In this document: positions 45,753-54,350 of the stretch, piece by piece
Layout of the letters: the number at the start of each line of letters is the position of its first letter
Numbering within the stretch: the first letter of the stretch is position 1
Origin: Xanthomonas campestris pv. phormiicola
GTDB lineage: Bacteria; Pseudomonadota; Gammaproteobacteria; Xanthomonadales; Xanthomonadaceae
Direction of reading: 5' to 3'
DNA: 64,000 nucleotides
Assembly (NCBI GenBank): GCA_025666215.1
Contig: CP102593.1
Coordinates: forward strand, 1,253,001-1,317,000
Notes under the pieces: model-generated
Database searches by the model: none
What the model saw: only the letters and a program-made list of their open reading frames with translations
What the model was told of the DNA's origin: nothing
Translations under genes and position numbers: made by a program

Positions 45753-46190
45753 ATGTTTGCTATTCTGATGACATTTGCAGCAGTCATGGCAGGTGCAATT
45801 CCATCCCCGGATCAGGCCGGGGGAACGGCCGTCCCGACATTCGCTAGTTCGACGGAGAAATACGAACAGGTTTGGCACGTCTATAACACGGAGCTGGCGA
45901 AGCAATGCGGGGACAAGCATCTCGAATGGCTGGCTCCCGCAGAACTTCGAGATGCGCTGGACGACTACAAACAATCCGCGTCAAAGGCTTTCGCGCAAAA
46001 AATGACTCGTGCAGAGAAGCGTGAATGCCGGAATGTCGTAGCCGGGGCGTCATGCTCCAATGTAGCCGACATCAAGATCGCTGAGCAGGCCCATCTGATC
46101 AGGCAGGTCACGAGCCAAGTCTGTAGAGAATATGCGCAATGCCGGGAGCAGTCGGATTGCGATCGCGCGGGCGTTCCCTTTTCGCGCTGA
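45753..46190 (+). CDS. Hypothetical secreted cysteine-containing protein
   Basis: 145 residues with a probable signal peptide (MFAILMTFAAVMAGAIPSP). The mature part is helical and has seven cysteines (AKQCGDKHLEWL, RECRNVVAGASCSN, VCREYAQCREQSDCDRAG), suggesting a disulfide-bonded periplasmic or exported protein. No family recognised. Small island gene; no partner evident. Confidence 0.55.
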   Translation: MFAILMTFAAVMAGAIPSPDQAGGTAVPTFASSTEKYEQVWHVYNTELAKQCGDKHLEWLAPAELRDALDDYKQSASKAFAQKMTRAEKRECRNVVAGASCSNVADIKIAEQAHLIRQVTSQVCREYAQCREQSDCDRAGVPFSR

Positions 46191-46344
46191 TACTGCCCAC
46201 TGTGAAGGTAAGGGCTCGGCTGGCGTAAAAGGCCGTTGCAGAATGTCGGCTTCACGAGACCATCGCCAAAAGCCGTCTGGCCGAAGTCCACCAGGCATTG
46301 CCGTTCCTCTGGTCCCGCCTCACTCTCAAACTGAATTTAAAGAA

Positions 46345-46599
46345 ATGCGCCTGATCGACTACGCGGAACTCGATGCTGCGATCATCCATACGATCGCCAA
46401 CTGGGCAGGGGACTTCGCTCGGATTAATCAACGGGTTAAAGACATCGCTGAGCCTTTGGCAACGCCTGATCGTTGGGGCCGCAGAAACACAGAGCGACTT
46501 GTCGATCGGCGGGTGCAGGCTCTGCAAAAAGCGGGTGGCATCCGTTACGGCGGCCGCGACTGGCATGTTGTCGACAAGGAGCAATCGGCGCCGAGATGA
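46345..46599 (+). CDS. Hypothetical small winged-helix-like protein
   Basis: 84 residues from ATG 46345: MRLIDYAELDAAIIHTIANW, then RINQRVKDIAEPLAT, RWGRRNTERLVDRRVQALQK and AGGIRYGGRDWHVVD. The helix-helix-basic helix-wing order looks like a small winged helix, possibly DNA binding. An in-frame ATG at 46243 would add 34 disordered residues. No firm family. Confidence 0.45.
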   Translation: MRLIDYAELDAAIIHTIANWAGDFARINQRVKDIAEPLATPDRWGRRNTERLVDRRVQALQKAGGIRYGGRDWHVVDKEQSAPR

Positions 46600-46847
46600 G
46601 TCGGCCTGAAAGGAATAGAGGCGTGGAGGCGGGGGCGGTTGACGGGACCGAAGGCTGATGCCATCCGAGTGCCGCTTTGTGAAACGCCGATTCTTCCATA
46701 AGTCAATGAAAAGTGCGGCCTGGGGACTCGGACGCTCTACCCATTGTTGGTACTGTAGGCCAAAGTGCTGGCGGGGTTTGGTGGTCGCTTCGGCTCTAAC
46801 CCTTCGCTCCGACGATGTGCTTATCCAGAGGAGGTGTCTAGCCGACA

Positions 46848-48497
46848 ATGACCAAGCCGGTTGTCTTTACCCCGATCCGCGAAGTCCTCACCGCGTACTG
46901 GAGATCCGACCGCTGGACCTTGTTGCTGGTGGCCTTGGTCGTTCTGCTATCTAGTGCCGCAAGTGTTGCAGCTCCCTATCTCTTTTCCCGTCTCATTGAC
47001 CGGTTGCCACAGGGGAGTGAGATCACCGCAATAGCTTGGGCATTTGTAGCCTATGCCCTGCTGTTGGGTGTCAGTTCGGCATTGCAACACATGGTGCAAT
47101 ACCTCTCCTTCATGAGCGCGGAGAATCTGGGTTTCATCACCAGCACTCGCTTCTTCCAGCAGCTGTTGAAGAAGACGGCCGTCTTCTTCATTGAGCACAA
47201 TCCGTCGGAAATCCAGTCGGCCAGCGAGAAGGGTCGCAACGCGCTCACCGTTCTGGTGCAGCTTGGTCTCATCGTCTTCATTCCTGGCATCACTCAGATC
47301 CTGTTGACGTTGGTTACCCTCGGCACGCTGATCAACCTGCAGATCGTGTTGATCGTCGTCGCCTACGGGACAGGTGCCGTGATCCTGACCACCATCGCAA
47401 CGCGGCGGGCCCGGGTGTTCCTTGATGCCGCCGTGGCGGCGGGTCAGGCGAATGCCCGGTTCGTCGGCAACGCGATGAATGCCATGGAGACCCTGCGGCA
47501 TTTCGGCAGCCATCACTGGATGAGCCGGCGCTTCACGGAAAAGGCCAAGGAAGTTCGCGACAACTGGCGGGCCTATGTGCTGCAACGCGTGGGTTACATT
47601 GCCGTGCTCGGACTGGGCCTGAGCATCCAGTTCGCCGTGACGTTGCTGCTTCTGTTACCGCGATACCAAGTTGGCGAACTGTCCATCGGCGACATGGTGC
47701 TGTTCAACACCTTATTGCTTCAGCTCAACATGCCGTTCGAAATGATTGCCCACGCCATCGACGACGTGGCGCGTTCCCGCGCCGCCCTCATGCCGCTGGC
47801 GATAATGTGGTCCGCCCCCGAGGAACGGCAGGCTTCGCACGACTCGACCTTTACGCCTGTGGATGGCCGCGTGGTGTTTGAGGATGTCAGTTACGCCTAT
47901 GGCAACGGCCGCGGCATCGAGCGCATCTCTTTTTCGGCCGAACGTGGTTACATCACGTTCCTCGTTGGCGAGACTGGATCTGGCAAGTCAACCGTATTCA
48001 AGCTGGCTCTCAAGTCGCTTGAGCCAGAAGGCGGTCGCATCCTCGTTGATGGCGTCGATCTCATCGGGATCGACCGCGCCGACTGGTATGGAGCGATCGC
48101 CGTCGTGCCGCAGGACGTGATGCTGCTCAATGAAAGCTTGGCAGACAACATCCTGCTCGGGCGTCCTCGTGATGAGGATCGTCTTCGCCGCGCAGCCGAA
48201 AAGGCGGCGATCTTCTCGTTCATAGAAGCCCTGCCTGACGGCTTTGAGACCGCGGTCGGCGAACGCGGTCTGAAGCTGTCAGGCGGAGAGCGCCAGCGCA
48301 TTGCCATTGCCCGAGCGTTCTATGGCGAGCCAGCTATCTTATTCCTGGACGAGGCAAGCTCAGCACTCGACGAGGCTACCGAGCGCGACATCATGGAGCA
48401 TGTTCGAGCACGGGCAGCGGACGTCACTGTTCTCGCGATCACCCACCGGCAGACCGTAATAGGCAAGACCGATAAGATCGTTGATCTCCGCAGCTGA
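46848..48497 (+). CDS. ABC exporter, fused permease and ATPase (half-size)
   Basis: 549 residues. Six membrane helices in residues 1-310 of the type-1 exporter fold, then the ATPase: Walker A LVGETGSGKSTVF, Q loop VPQDVMLLN, signature KLSGGERQRIAIARA, Walker B AILFLDEASSALDE, H loop ITHRQT. Works as a homodimer exporting a peptide, lipid or small molecule; overall like Atm1/McjD-type half-transporters without an N-terminal peptidase domain. AGGAGGTG lies about 11 bases before the ATG. The following MFS gene is convergent. Substrate unknown. Confidence 0.9.
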   Translation: MTKPVVFTPIREVLTAYWRSDRWTLLLVALVVLLSSAASVAAPYLFSRLIDRLPQGSEITAIAWAFVAYALLLGVSSALQHMVQYLSFMSAENLGFITSTRFFQQLLKKTAVFFIEHNPSEIQSASEKGRNALTVLVQLGLIVFIPGITQILLTLVTLGTLINLQIVLIVVAYGTGAVILTTIATRRARVFLDAAVAAGQANARFVGNAMNAMETLRHFGSHHWMSRRFTEKAKEVRDNWRAYVLQRVGYIAVLGLGLSIQFAVTLLLLLPRYQVGELSIGDMVLFNTLLLQLNMPFEMIAHAIDDVARSRAALMPLAIMWSAPEERQASHDSTFTPVDGRVVFEDVSYAYGNGRGIERISFSAERGYITFLVGETGSGKSTVFKLALKSLEPEGGRILVDGVDLIGIDRADWYGAIAVVPQDVMLLNESLADNILLGRPRDEDRLRRAAEKAAIFSFIEALPDGFETAVGERGLKLSGGERQRIAIARAFYGEPAILFLDEASSALDEATERDIMEHVRARAADVTVLAITHRQTVIGKTDKIVDLRS

Positions 48498-48580
48498 AGG
48501 TCATTTGCGGCGGGATTTCGACATGTCGCCGTACTCCAGTGAATCGGGTCGCTCCAGCAGCGCGGTTCGTCGTCTGTGGA

Positions 48581-49879
48581 CTAGTATCGCTTGTTCCTCC
48601 ACCGGCTCAGAAGCCAGCAGCGGTCTGTGGCCCATGGCCGTGCGGTAGAAGGTGGATGCATTCCCGGCGGACGCCATTCGATTGCGCCGAGAACGGCTAG
48701 CGCAGTGAAAGATATCACGCTTGCCGCCAGCGCCACGAGCACCGCGCCTTGCGCATTCCACTTCTCTAAGGCAAAAGCAAACGCGATGGGTGTCGCTGCG
48801 CTGGCCAAGTTCTGAGATGTGGCGAGGAGACCGGCCCACCTCCCAAAATGCATCGCACCGAAAACGAAGTACGGAATGGCGGCACGCGCCACGACCATGA
48901 GCGCATTTGAAACGGCAAACAGAACAGCGAATCCAGCTGCTGCGGGATAGCTGATGGTCCCAGTTGTTCCAATCGACAGAAAGAGAATGAAAATCGCCAA
49001 TGGAAGGAAGCCTGCGCCCACCAAGCCTGACACAATCGGATTGACAAGGTTTCCGGCGATGATTTGTGTCGCTCGGACCATGACCTGAATTGGACCGACA
49101 GCGCTGGTCAGAATGATCGCGGCGTCTTGAGATAAGTTGGCAGCAGTCAATATGCCAACCAAATGCAGGGAAAGTCCTGTGGTCACAAAAATATTGAATG
49201 CCAAGCTCACGGATAGTACGGTGAAAGCGGTGCGCGCAGCCCTGTCAAGGGCCGGCTCCGAGAAGGGTGAAGTATTTTCGGGGACAACCATATTGCCTTG
49301 GCGCGAGAATCTTGGAAGCACAAACCAATGCAGTGGCATACAAATCAACAGATGAAGCCCGCCAATCATTAGCGCGGCCGGTCTCCAGCCAAAGGATTTT
49401 CCAACAGCATAAATGGCGGGCAGACAGATGGTGCCGGCAAGACCCGTGGCTAGGATTAAAATCGTGAAAGCCCGCTGTGCCTTGTCCAAAGCGGCTTGTG
49501 CTAACGCCGCATACGCTGCGTTGGAAAGTGACGCGGCCAACATGCCTCCAAGCAGAAGCCAAGAGCCGAGATAGTGGAAAAGCGTTTGAGCAGTTGATAG
49601 TGATAAGAAGCTTGCGGCGGCTAGCAGGGAGCCTAGCACCATGATCGGCCGCGCACCTTGTGTATCAATTTTTCGTCCAATCCATGGGGCGATCAATGCC
49701 CCGACGACGTACATCGCGGAAACGCCGCCAAATATGTATTCCAGCCGAGTTCCAAGGCTTTTTGCGATCTCCTGGCCCATAGCTGCAGGAAAGTAGAGGG
49801 CTGATCCCCAGCCGATGATCTGGGTTATCCCCAAGCCAAGAGCAGTGGTATACCATCGTCTTGGCTTCCACATCGCCAT
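48581..49879 (-). CDS. Major facilitator superfamily transporter
   Basis: 432 residues, about 12 hydrophobic helices: TTALGLGITQIIGWGSALYF, LIAPWIGRKIDTQGARPIMV (the loop 2-3 signature), LLLGGMLAASLSNAAYAAL and so on; a polar tail closes it. Monocarboxylate-porter-like layout; substrate not evident. AAGGGG stands directly before ATG 49879 and 6 bases before ATG 49873, so the second may be the true start. Divergent from the SbnA-like gene with 299 bases between. Confidence 0.85.
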   Translation of the reverse strand: MAMWKPRRWYTTALGLGITQIIGWGSALYFPAAMGQEIAKSLGTRLEYIFGGVSAMYVVGALIAPWIGRKIDTQGARPIMVLGSLLAAASFLSLSTAQTLFHYLGSWLLLGGMLAASLSNAAYAALAQAALDKAQRAFTILILATGLAGTICLPAIYAVGKSFGWRPAALMIGGLHLLICMPLHWFVLPRFSRQGNMVVPENTSPFSEPALDRAARTAFTVLSVSLAFNIFVTTGLSLHLVGILTAANLSQDAAIILTSAVGPIQVMVRATQIIAGNLVNPIVSGLVGAGFLPLAIFILFLSIGTTGTISYPAAAGFAVLFAVSNALMVVARAAIPYFVFGAMHFGRWAGLLATSQNLASAATPIAFAFALEKWNAQGAVLVALAASVISFTALAVLGAIEWRPPGMHPPSTARPWATDRCWLLSRWRNKRY

Positions 49880-50178
49880 CCCCTTGACAGGTAGAGATAT
49901 CGCCCCGCCCCGCTGACCGAGTCAGCGTAGATCGCGAAATCTGCGGCTCCTAGAATACCCAAATTGGATGCATTCGAGGGGCGATTAAGGCGGCCATGAA
50001 AATTGTCTAGTTTTCGCGCCATGAATCTTGATGCGGTGCACGAAAGTCAGCCTCTCGTCGGGTAAAGGTCTACGTTTCGCACCAAGAGGCAGTAGTTCCC
50101 CATGTTAGTGTTCGATGCCGCCTGCGGTTTGAATTTCTCGATGCACTTCGGATAACTCTCATGGAATAGGGGTGTGCG
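49880..50178. other. 299-base divergent intergenic region
   Basis: Lies between the MFS gene (minus) and the SbnA-like gene (plus) and must hold both promoters. One 14-codon frame (50021-50065, MNLDAVHESQPLVG) begins like a LysR regulator but stops at once; it may be a remnant. AT content rises towards the right end. Confidence 0.5.
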
Positions 50179-51180
50179 ATGATTGGCTCAGGATTGGATG
50201 ATCTTGTTTGCGACAACGTTTTTCTCGATGTGTCACAGTGCCTTGCGGGGAATGAAAATAAAGTTTACATCAAAATAGAGGGGTTCAATCCGGCGGGTTC
50301 CATTAAAATAAAGGCCGCGAAATATCTGCTGGAAGATGCGTTTCGAAATCATCTGACGCTCACCGGCGTCATAGAATCATCGTCGGGCAACCTCGGAATA
50401 GCTCTGGCGATGCTTTGCGCCGCGCGGGGCATCCCGTTCGAATGCGTGGTAGATGCAAATGCTTTGGAAGACAAAGTTGCACTGATCCGATACTTCGGCG
50501 CAAAAGTGATGATTATTACGCAGCGAGATGCGAATGGCGGCTATCTTGGGACCCGGATCGATTACATCAAGAACAAGATAAAACAAGAGAAGGGCCTTGT
50601 CTGGACGAATCAGTACGCGAACCGAGCCAATATTCTTGCCCACTACAACTCGACCGCAGCGGCAATAGTAGAGGAATTTCAGTCGATTGATTATCTATTC
50701 GTCGGAGCCGGAACGACTGGTACGCTTTTTGGGTGCACGAAGTATTTCGCTGAATTCTCGCCCACGACGAAGGTAATCGCGATCGACTCTGTAGGTTCGG
50801 TGACATTCGGTGGACCGCCCGGCGCCAGATTCATACCCGGAATCGGGACGAGTCAACGGCCGGGGTTCGTTGAACAAGATAACATTCCCCCAGCCGATAT
50901 CATCTATGTCCCGGAGCAGGAGGGATTACAGGTTTGCAGAAAGTTCTCCAGGCAGACGGGGCTACTTGTTGGCGGATCGACCGGTAGCGTAATCGCTGGG
51001 TTCGAAAGGTACGTCGCAGAACGTGGCATCCGAGACGCCAAGGTTGTACTGATCTCTCCAGATCTGGGTCATGCGTACTTATCGACGATCTATAGCGACG
51101 AGTGGGTGCATAAATACTTCCCTGTGGCATCTGACAACGGTCCGGGCGCGCCGCCACAAGTGCCGCTGCTTCCCGCGTAG
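50179..51180 (+). CDS. SbnA-type PLP synthase (cysteine-synthase fold)
   Basis: 333 residues, fold type II PLP enzyme. Lys in NPAGSIKIKAA is the Schiff-base residue; SSGNLGIALAM, GAGTTGTLFG and VGGSTGSVIAG bind substrate and cofactor. Beyond the CysK pattern it carries SbnA marks: GGYLGTRIDYIK, WTNQYANRANILAHYN, SVTFGGPPGARFIPGIG and YSDEWVHKYF. SbnA joins O-phosphoserine and glutamate to N-(1-amino-1-carboxyethyl) glutamate, the precursor of 2,3-diaminopropionate. The usual partner SbnB is not in the window. The gene is clearly AT-richer than its neighbours, suggesting separate acquisition. Confidence 0.83.
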   Translation: MIGSGLDDLVCDNVFLDVSQCLAGNENKVYIKIEGFNPAGSIKIKAAKYLLEDAFRNHLTLTGVIESSSGNLGIALAMLCAARGIPFECVVDANALEDKVALIRYFGAKVMIITQRDANGGYLGTRIDYIKNKIKQEKGLVWTNQYANRANILAHYNSTAAAIVEEFQSIDYLFVGAGTTGTLFGCTKYFAEFSPTTKVIAIDSVGSVTFGGPPGARFIPGIGTSQRPGFVEQDNIPPADIIYVPEQEGLQVCRKFSRQTGLLVGGSTGSVIAGFERYVAERGIRDAKVVLISPDLGHAYLSTIYSDEWVHKYFPVASDNGPGAPPQVPLLPA

Positions 51181-51237
51181 CGGCCACCAACCACAGAAAT
51201 GCGCAACGTTAAAACAGCGCATCAGAATCACTGACGA

Positions 51238-52419
51238 TCAGCGGGCCGCAGGATCGTGGATCAGCGCATCAAGAAAGGCCTTGAGGTCGTTCTGGAGCTC
51301 CTCTTCGTCCTCCACTCCCACGCTGATACGTACGACTGGTGAAGTCTTCACCGCGGCAGACGCAACTGATCGTTCAGAGTCGAGCGACAAAGGGGCGATC
51401 AGGCTGCGTGTTCCTCCCCAGGAGGCACCGATAGCAAAGATCGAAAGATTACCGAGAGCGTCATCGAGACGTTGGCCAGCGTTGGGCTTTAGCGCGATGC
51501 TGAAGACCCCGCTGGCTCCCTCGAAGTCGCGGAGCCAATGCTCATGTCCAGGGCATTCGGGTAGGGCGGGGTGCAGCATCTTGAACACTGCAGGATGTTC
51601 TCGAAAACGATGAGCCAATCGCTCGGCCACACCTCCGACATGTCGGAGGCGTATATCTAGGGTCTCAATGCCACGTAAGGCGAGTGCTGCCTCGTCCGGA
51701 GACACGCCGACACCAAGAAGGCGTAGGACATCACGGATGCGGGTTCTCAATTCCATGTCCCTGACCGTGATCGATCCCATAAGCAGGTCGGAGTGGCCGC
51801 CGATGTATTTCGTGAGCGCCTCCGCGACAATGTCAGCGCCAAGGTTGAGTGGTTTGCAGAGCAGCGGAGAGGCCCAGGTATTGTCACAGCCGACCAGCAC
51901 ACCCCGCGCTTTCGCTTCTCGGGCTATCGCTGGAAGGTCCTGTACCTCCATGCTGCCGGAGCCTGGAGATTCGATCCATACCAGTCGGGTGTTGCCTTTT
52001 ATCATCGCGCCGATTTGACCGCCGAGAAGCGGATCGTAGACACGATGCTGGATGCCGCGTGGGGCGAGGAATTCGGCGCAGAACGCCCTTACCGGGCCAT
52101 AGACAGTATCTGGAATCATCACTTCGTCGCCCGGATCGAGCAGAGCGATCATTGGCACAGTTACCGCTGCCAGGCCAGAGGGGACGAGATGCGTGCGAAC
52201 GCCATGATGCAGAGCACTGATCTGTGCCTCAAGTGCTCTTGTCGTTGGCGTTCCATAAAGGCCATAGGCGTAGCCATCCGCCCCGCGGTCTTTTCGCCGA
52301 GCAAAGCTCTCGGCATTGGGATATACGATAGTTGACGCCCGGTAGGTCGGTACGGAAAGGCTCTCGAACCCTTCCATGGAGACTTCGGGGCGATGAACAC
52401 AACGGGTGCTGTCCTGCAA
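51238..52419 (-). CDS. MetC-like PLP-dependent C-S lyase
   Basis: 393 residues of the Cys/Met-metabolism PLP family, closest in pattern to MetC cystathionine beta-lyase: YAYGLYGTPTTRALEAQISA, VPSGLAAVTVPMIALLDPGD, WIESPGSGSMEVQDLPAIAR, CDNTWASPLLCKPL, and the cofactor lysine in EALTKYIGGHSDLLMG. It would cleave a beta-substituted amino acid to pyruvate, ammonia and a thiol or other leaving group. TTG 52419 is chosen: GGAGGA stands about 6 bases before it and translation gives the family start LQDSTRCVHRP; the ATG frame upstream does not. Last gene of the eight-gene operon, 44 bases after the binding-protein gene, converging with the SbnA-like gene. Confidence 0.85.
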   Translation of the reverse strand: MQDSTRCVHRPEVSMEGFESLSVPTYRASTIVYPNAESFARRKDRGADGYAYGLYGTPTTRALEAQISALHHGVRTHLVPSGLAAVTVPMIALLDPGDEVMIPDTVYGPVRAFCAEFLAPRGIQHRVYDPLLGGQIGAMIKGNTRLVWIESPGSGSMEVQDLPAIAREAKARGVLVGCDNTWASPLLCKPLNLGADIVAEALTKYIGGHSDLLMGSITVRDMELRTRIRDVLRLLGVGVSPDEAALALRGIETLDIRLRHVGGVAERLAHRFREHPAVFKMLHPALPECPGHEHWLRDFEGASGVFSIALKPNAGQRLDDALGNLSIFAIGASWGGTRSLIAPLSLDSERSVASAAVKTSPVVRISVGVEDEEELQNDLKAFLDALIHDPAAR

Positions 52420-52463
52420 GTATCTTCCTCCGGTTCGGCCCTGCCGCAGTCGTGTGGTTCGAG

Positions 52464-53519
52464 TTATTTTTGGAGCCAAGTGTTCCAACGGTCGAGCATC
52501 ACCGGTCGGTTGGCATTGATCCACTCGAAGTCAGGAATAATGAGGGAGGCGTAGACCTCGGGCTTCAGCGGCATTTTGGCCTGATCTTCTGGAGACATCT
52601 TCTCCATTGCCGCGGTGCTTGGTGGCGTGCAGCCAAGATTTGTACAGTGGCGCGCCATGCCATCGACCGAGTTCTCAATGAAATTCAGCAGCTGGAGCGC
52701 GTTGGCTTTGTTCGGTCCACCTTTCACAAGCGTGGCTCGGTCGGATACCAGTACGCCTTCTTTCAGCGAGAATTTGAGATTGCGGCCCTCTTTCAGCAGT
52801 ACGCTGGCGCGTGTTTGCCAGACCATGCCTGCCACATACTCACCCGTGCGATAGCCCTGTTGGCTCGCGTCCCCGGTCTTCCACCACAGCGAGATGTAGG
52901 GCTTAAGCTCGTCTAGTTTTTTGAGCGCACGGTCAATGTCGAGTGGGAAAAGCTCGGATGGTGCCACGCCATCGGCAACGAGTGCAGCCGCCATAACGCG
53001 CCAAGGATCATTGAAGTTAGGGAAGGTGCGCGCTCCGGGGAACCGCTTGACGTCCCACAGTTCGCTCCAGGTTGTTGGGCCACCGTTTGGCAGCTTGTCG
53101 CCGTCCCATACGATATAGGTGAGGCCGGAGTTGAGCTGCACACCGGAACTGTCGCAAGCGCCCTTCAGCAGATCTTTTCGTTCAGCGAAGGCTTGGCAAA
53201 AGGTGCCCATCTCCTCAGTCATGACGCGCACGTCATTGCTGTGAGCCTCAATATCACCGAGTACCGCGATGTCCCACGTGACCGCTCCAACTTGGTTCAT
53301 CGCTTTCAACTTGGTGATCTGTTCCTGCGCCGATGCTGTAACGACTTGCACCCTAATCCCGGTCGCTTTGGTGAAGTCATCGAAGAAATTTTTGCGCAAG
53401 CTTTGCTCGTAGGCGCCGCCGGTCGCCGCCACCACGACCGTCTCCTCGGCTCGGGCTGGCACCGTCGCTGCGGTAGCTAGGAGGAGGGTTGCCATAACTG
53501 CATATGCTGACGTTCTCAT
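52464..53519 (-). CDS. ABC importer periplasmic binding protein (PotD-like)
   Basis: 351 residues with a signal peptide (YAVMATLLLATAATVPARA). Extracellular solute-binding family 1, polyamine/ferric-type: VVVAATGGAYEQSLRKNFFD, TWDIAVLGDIEAHSND, LTYIVWDGDKLPNGGPTTWS, GTREY-like QGYRTGEYVAGMVWQ, and the final NRPVMLDRWNTWLQ. It delivers ligand to the two permeases encoded directly upstream (4-base overlap). The ligand is not given by sequence; polyamines, or small cationic or zwitterionic amino-acid derivatives, are typical for the class. Confidence 0.88.
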   Translation of the reverse strand: MRTSAYAVMATLLLATAATVPARAEETVVVAATGGAYEQSLRKNFFDDFTKATGIRVQVVTASAQEQITKLKAMNQVGAVTWDIAVLGDIEAHSNDVRVMTEEMGTFCQAFAERKDLLKGACDSSGVQLNSGLTYIVWDGDKLPNGGPTTWSELWDVKRFPGARTFPNFNDPWRVMAAALVADGVAPSELFPLDIDRALKKLDELKPYISLWWKTGDASQQGYRTGEYVAGMVWQTRASVLLKEGRNLKFSLKEGVLVSDRATLVKGGPNKANALQLLNFIENSVDGMARHCTNLGCTPPSTAAMEKMSPEDQAKMPLKPEVYASLIIPDFEWINANRPVMLDRWNTWLQK

Positions 53520-54349
53520 ACCGAAATCTCCTCTTCGGTTGTTGTCGGGGGCTGGTGCTTCTTGATGATTGCCGCTGCCGCCATAGTCACCACCGAGACC
53601 GTGATCATGATCGTGGAGACGGCAGCGATGACGGGAGTAAGATTGAAGTCGATGTCTTCGAAGAATTTCCGCGTAAGGGTTTTACCCCCGACATCGGAGA
53701 GGAAAAGCGACACGGTCGCTTCATCGAAGGAAGCAAGGAAAGCGAAGATCGCACCGGCGGTGATTCCCGGCCAGATGGATGGTAAGACCACATCGAAGAA
53801 AGCGCGTGTTCGCGATGCGCCGCAGTTGAGTGCGGCGAGTTCCAGCATCGGGTCGAAGCCTCGGAGCGCAGCGGATACGGTGATAACCACATATGGCACG
53901 CCGAGCATCGTATGAGCGAGCAGGAAGCCGGTGGTTGTGCCCACCAGTTGCAGGGGCGCGAATGCCAGGTAGAGCGCGATCGCCAAAACGATGTGGGGCA
54001 GAACGAGCGGACTCAAGGTCAGTGCATACAGCAGACTCGCCCCTGGCAGACGACTCCTTGCTAGTGCGACAGACGCTGCGGTGCCGATGAGGGTTGCCCC
54101 GATCATTGCCCCGGCGGCAATCTTCAGGCTGAAAAACGTGGCATCAATCCAGTCGGGATCGGTCAGGTAGCGCTCGAACCATTTAAGGCTAAAACCGCCG
54201 GGGGGAAACTCGATGTACTCGGCTTCGCCGAACGACATCGGAATAACGACCAGTGTCGGCGTTACGAGGAACAGCAGGACAATGCAGACGAAACAAGCCA
54301 GCGCTACATCACCGCCAAGACGTCTGGCAGTGTCCAACACGATCGACAT
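53516..54349 (-). CDS. ABC importer permease (PotC-like)
   Basis: 277 residues, six membrane helices; the EAA-type coupling loop is LELAALNCGASRTRAFFDVV followed by LPSIWPGITAGA. It pairs with the PotB-like permease one base upstream. The frame extends upstream over the neighbouring gene, but ATG 54349 (MSIVLDTARRLGG) fits the family and tight spacing. Confidence 0.9.
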   Translation of the reverse strand: MSIVLDTARRLGGDVALACFVCIVLLFLVTPTLVVIPMSFGEAEYIEFPPGGFSLKWFERYLTDPDWIDATFFSLKIAAGAMIGATLIGTAASVALARSRLPGASLLYALTLSPLVLPHIVLAIALYLAFAPLQLVGTTTGFLLAHTMLGVPYVVITVSAALRGFDPMLELAALNCGASRTRAFFDVVLPSIWPGITAGAIFAFLASFDEATVSLFLSDVGGKTLTRKFFEDIDFNLTPVIAAVSTIMITVSVVTMAAAAIIKKHQPPTTTEEEISV

Positions 54350-54350
54350 G

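Noticed and set aside
46848..48497. Lasso-peptide or bacteriocin cluster suggested by the McjD-like exporter
   Set aside because: No precursor peptide, B protein, asparagine-synthetase-like cyclase or peptidase-domain exporter was found nearby.
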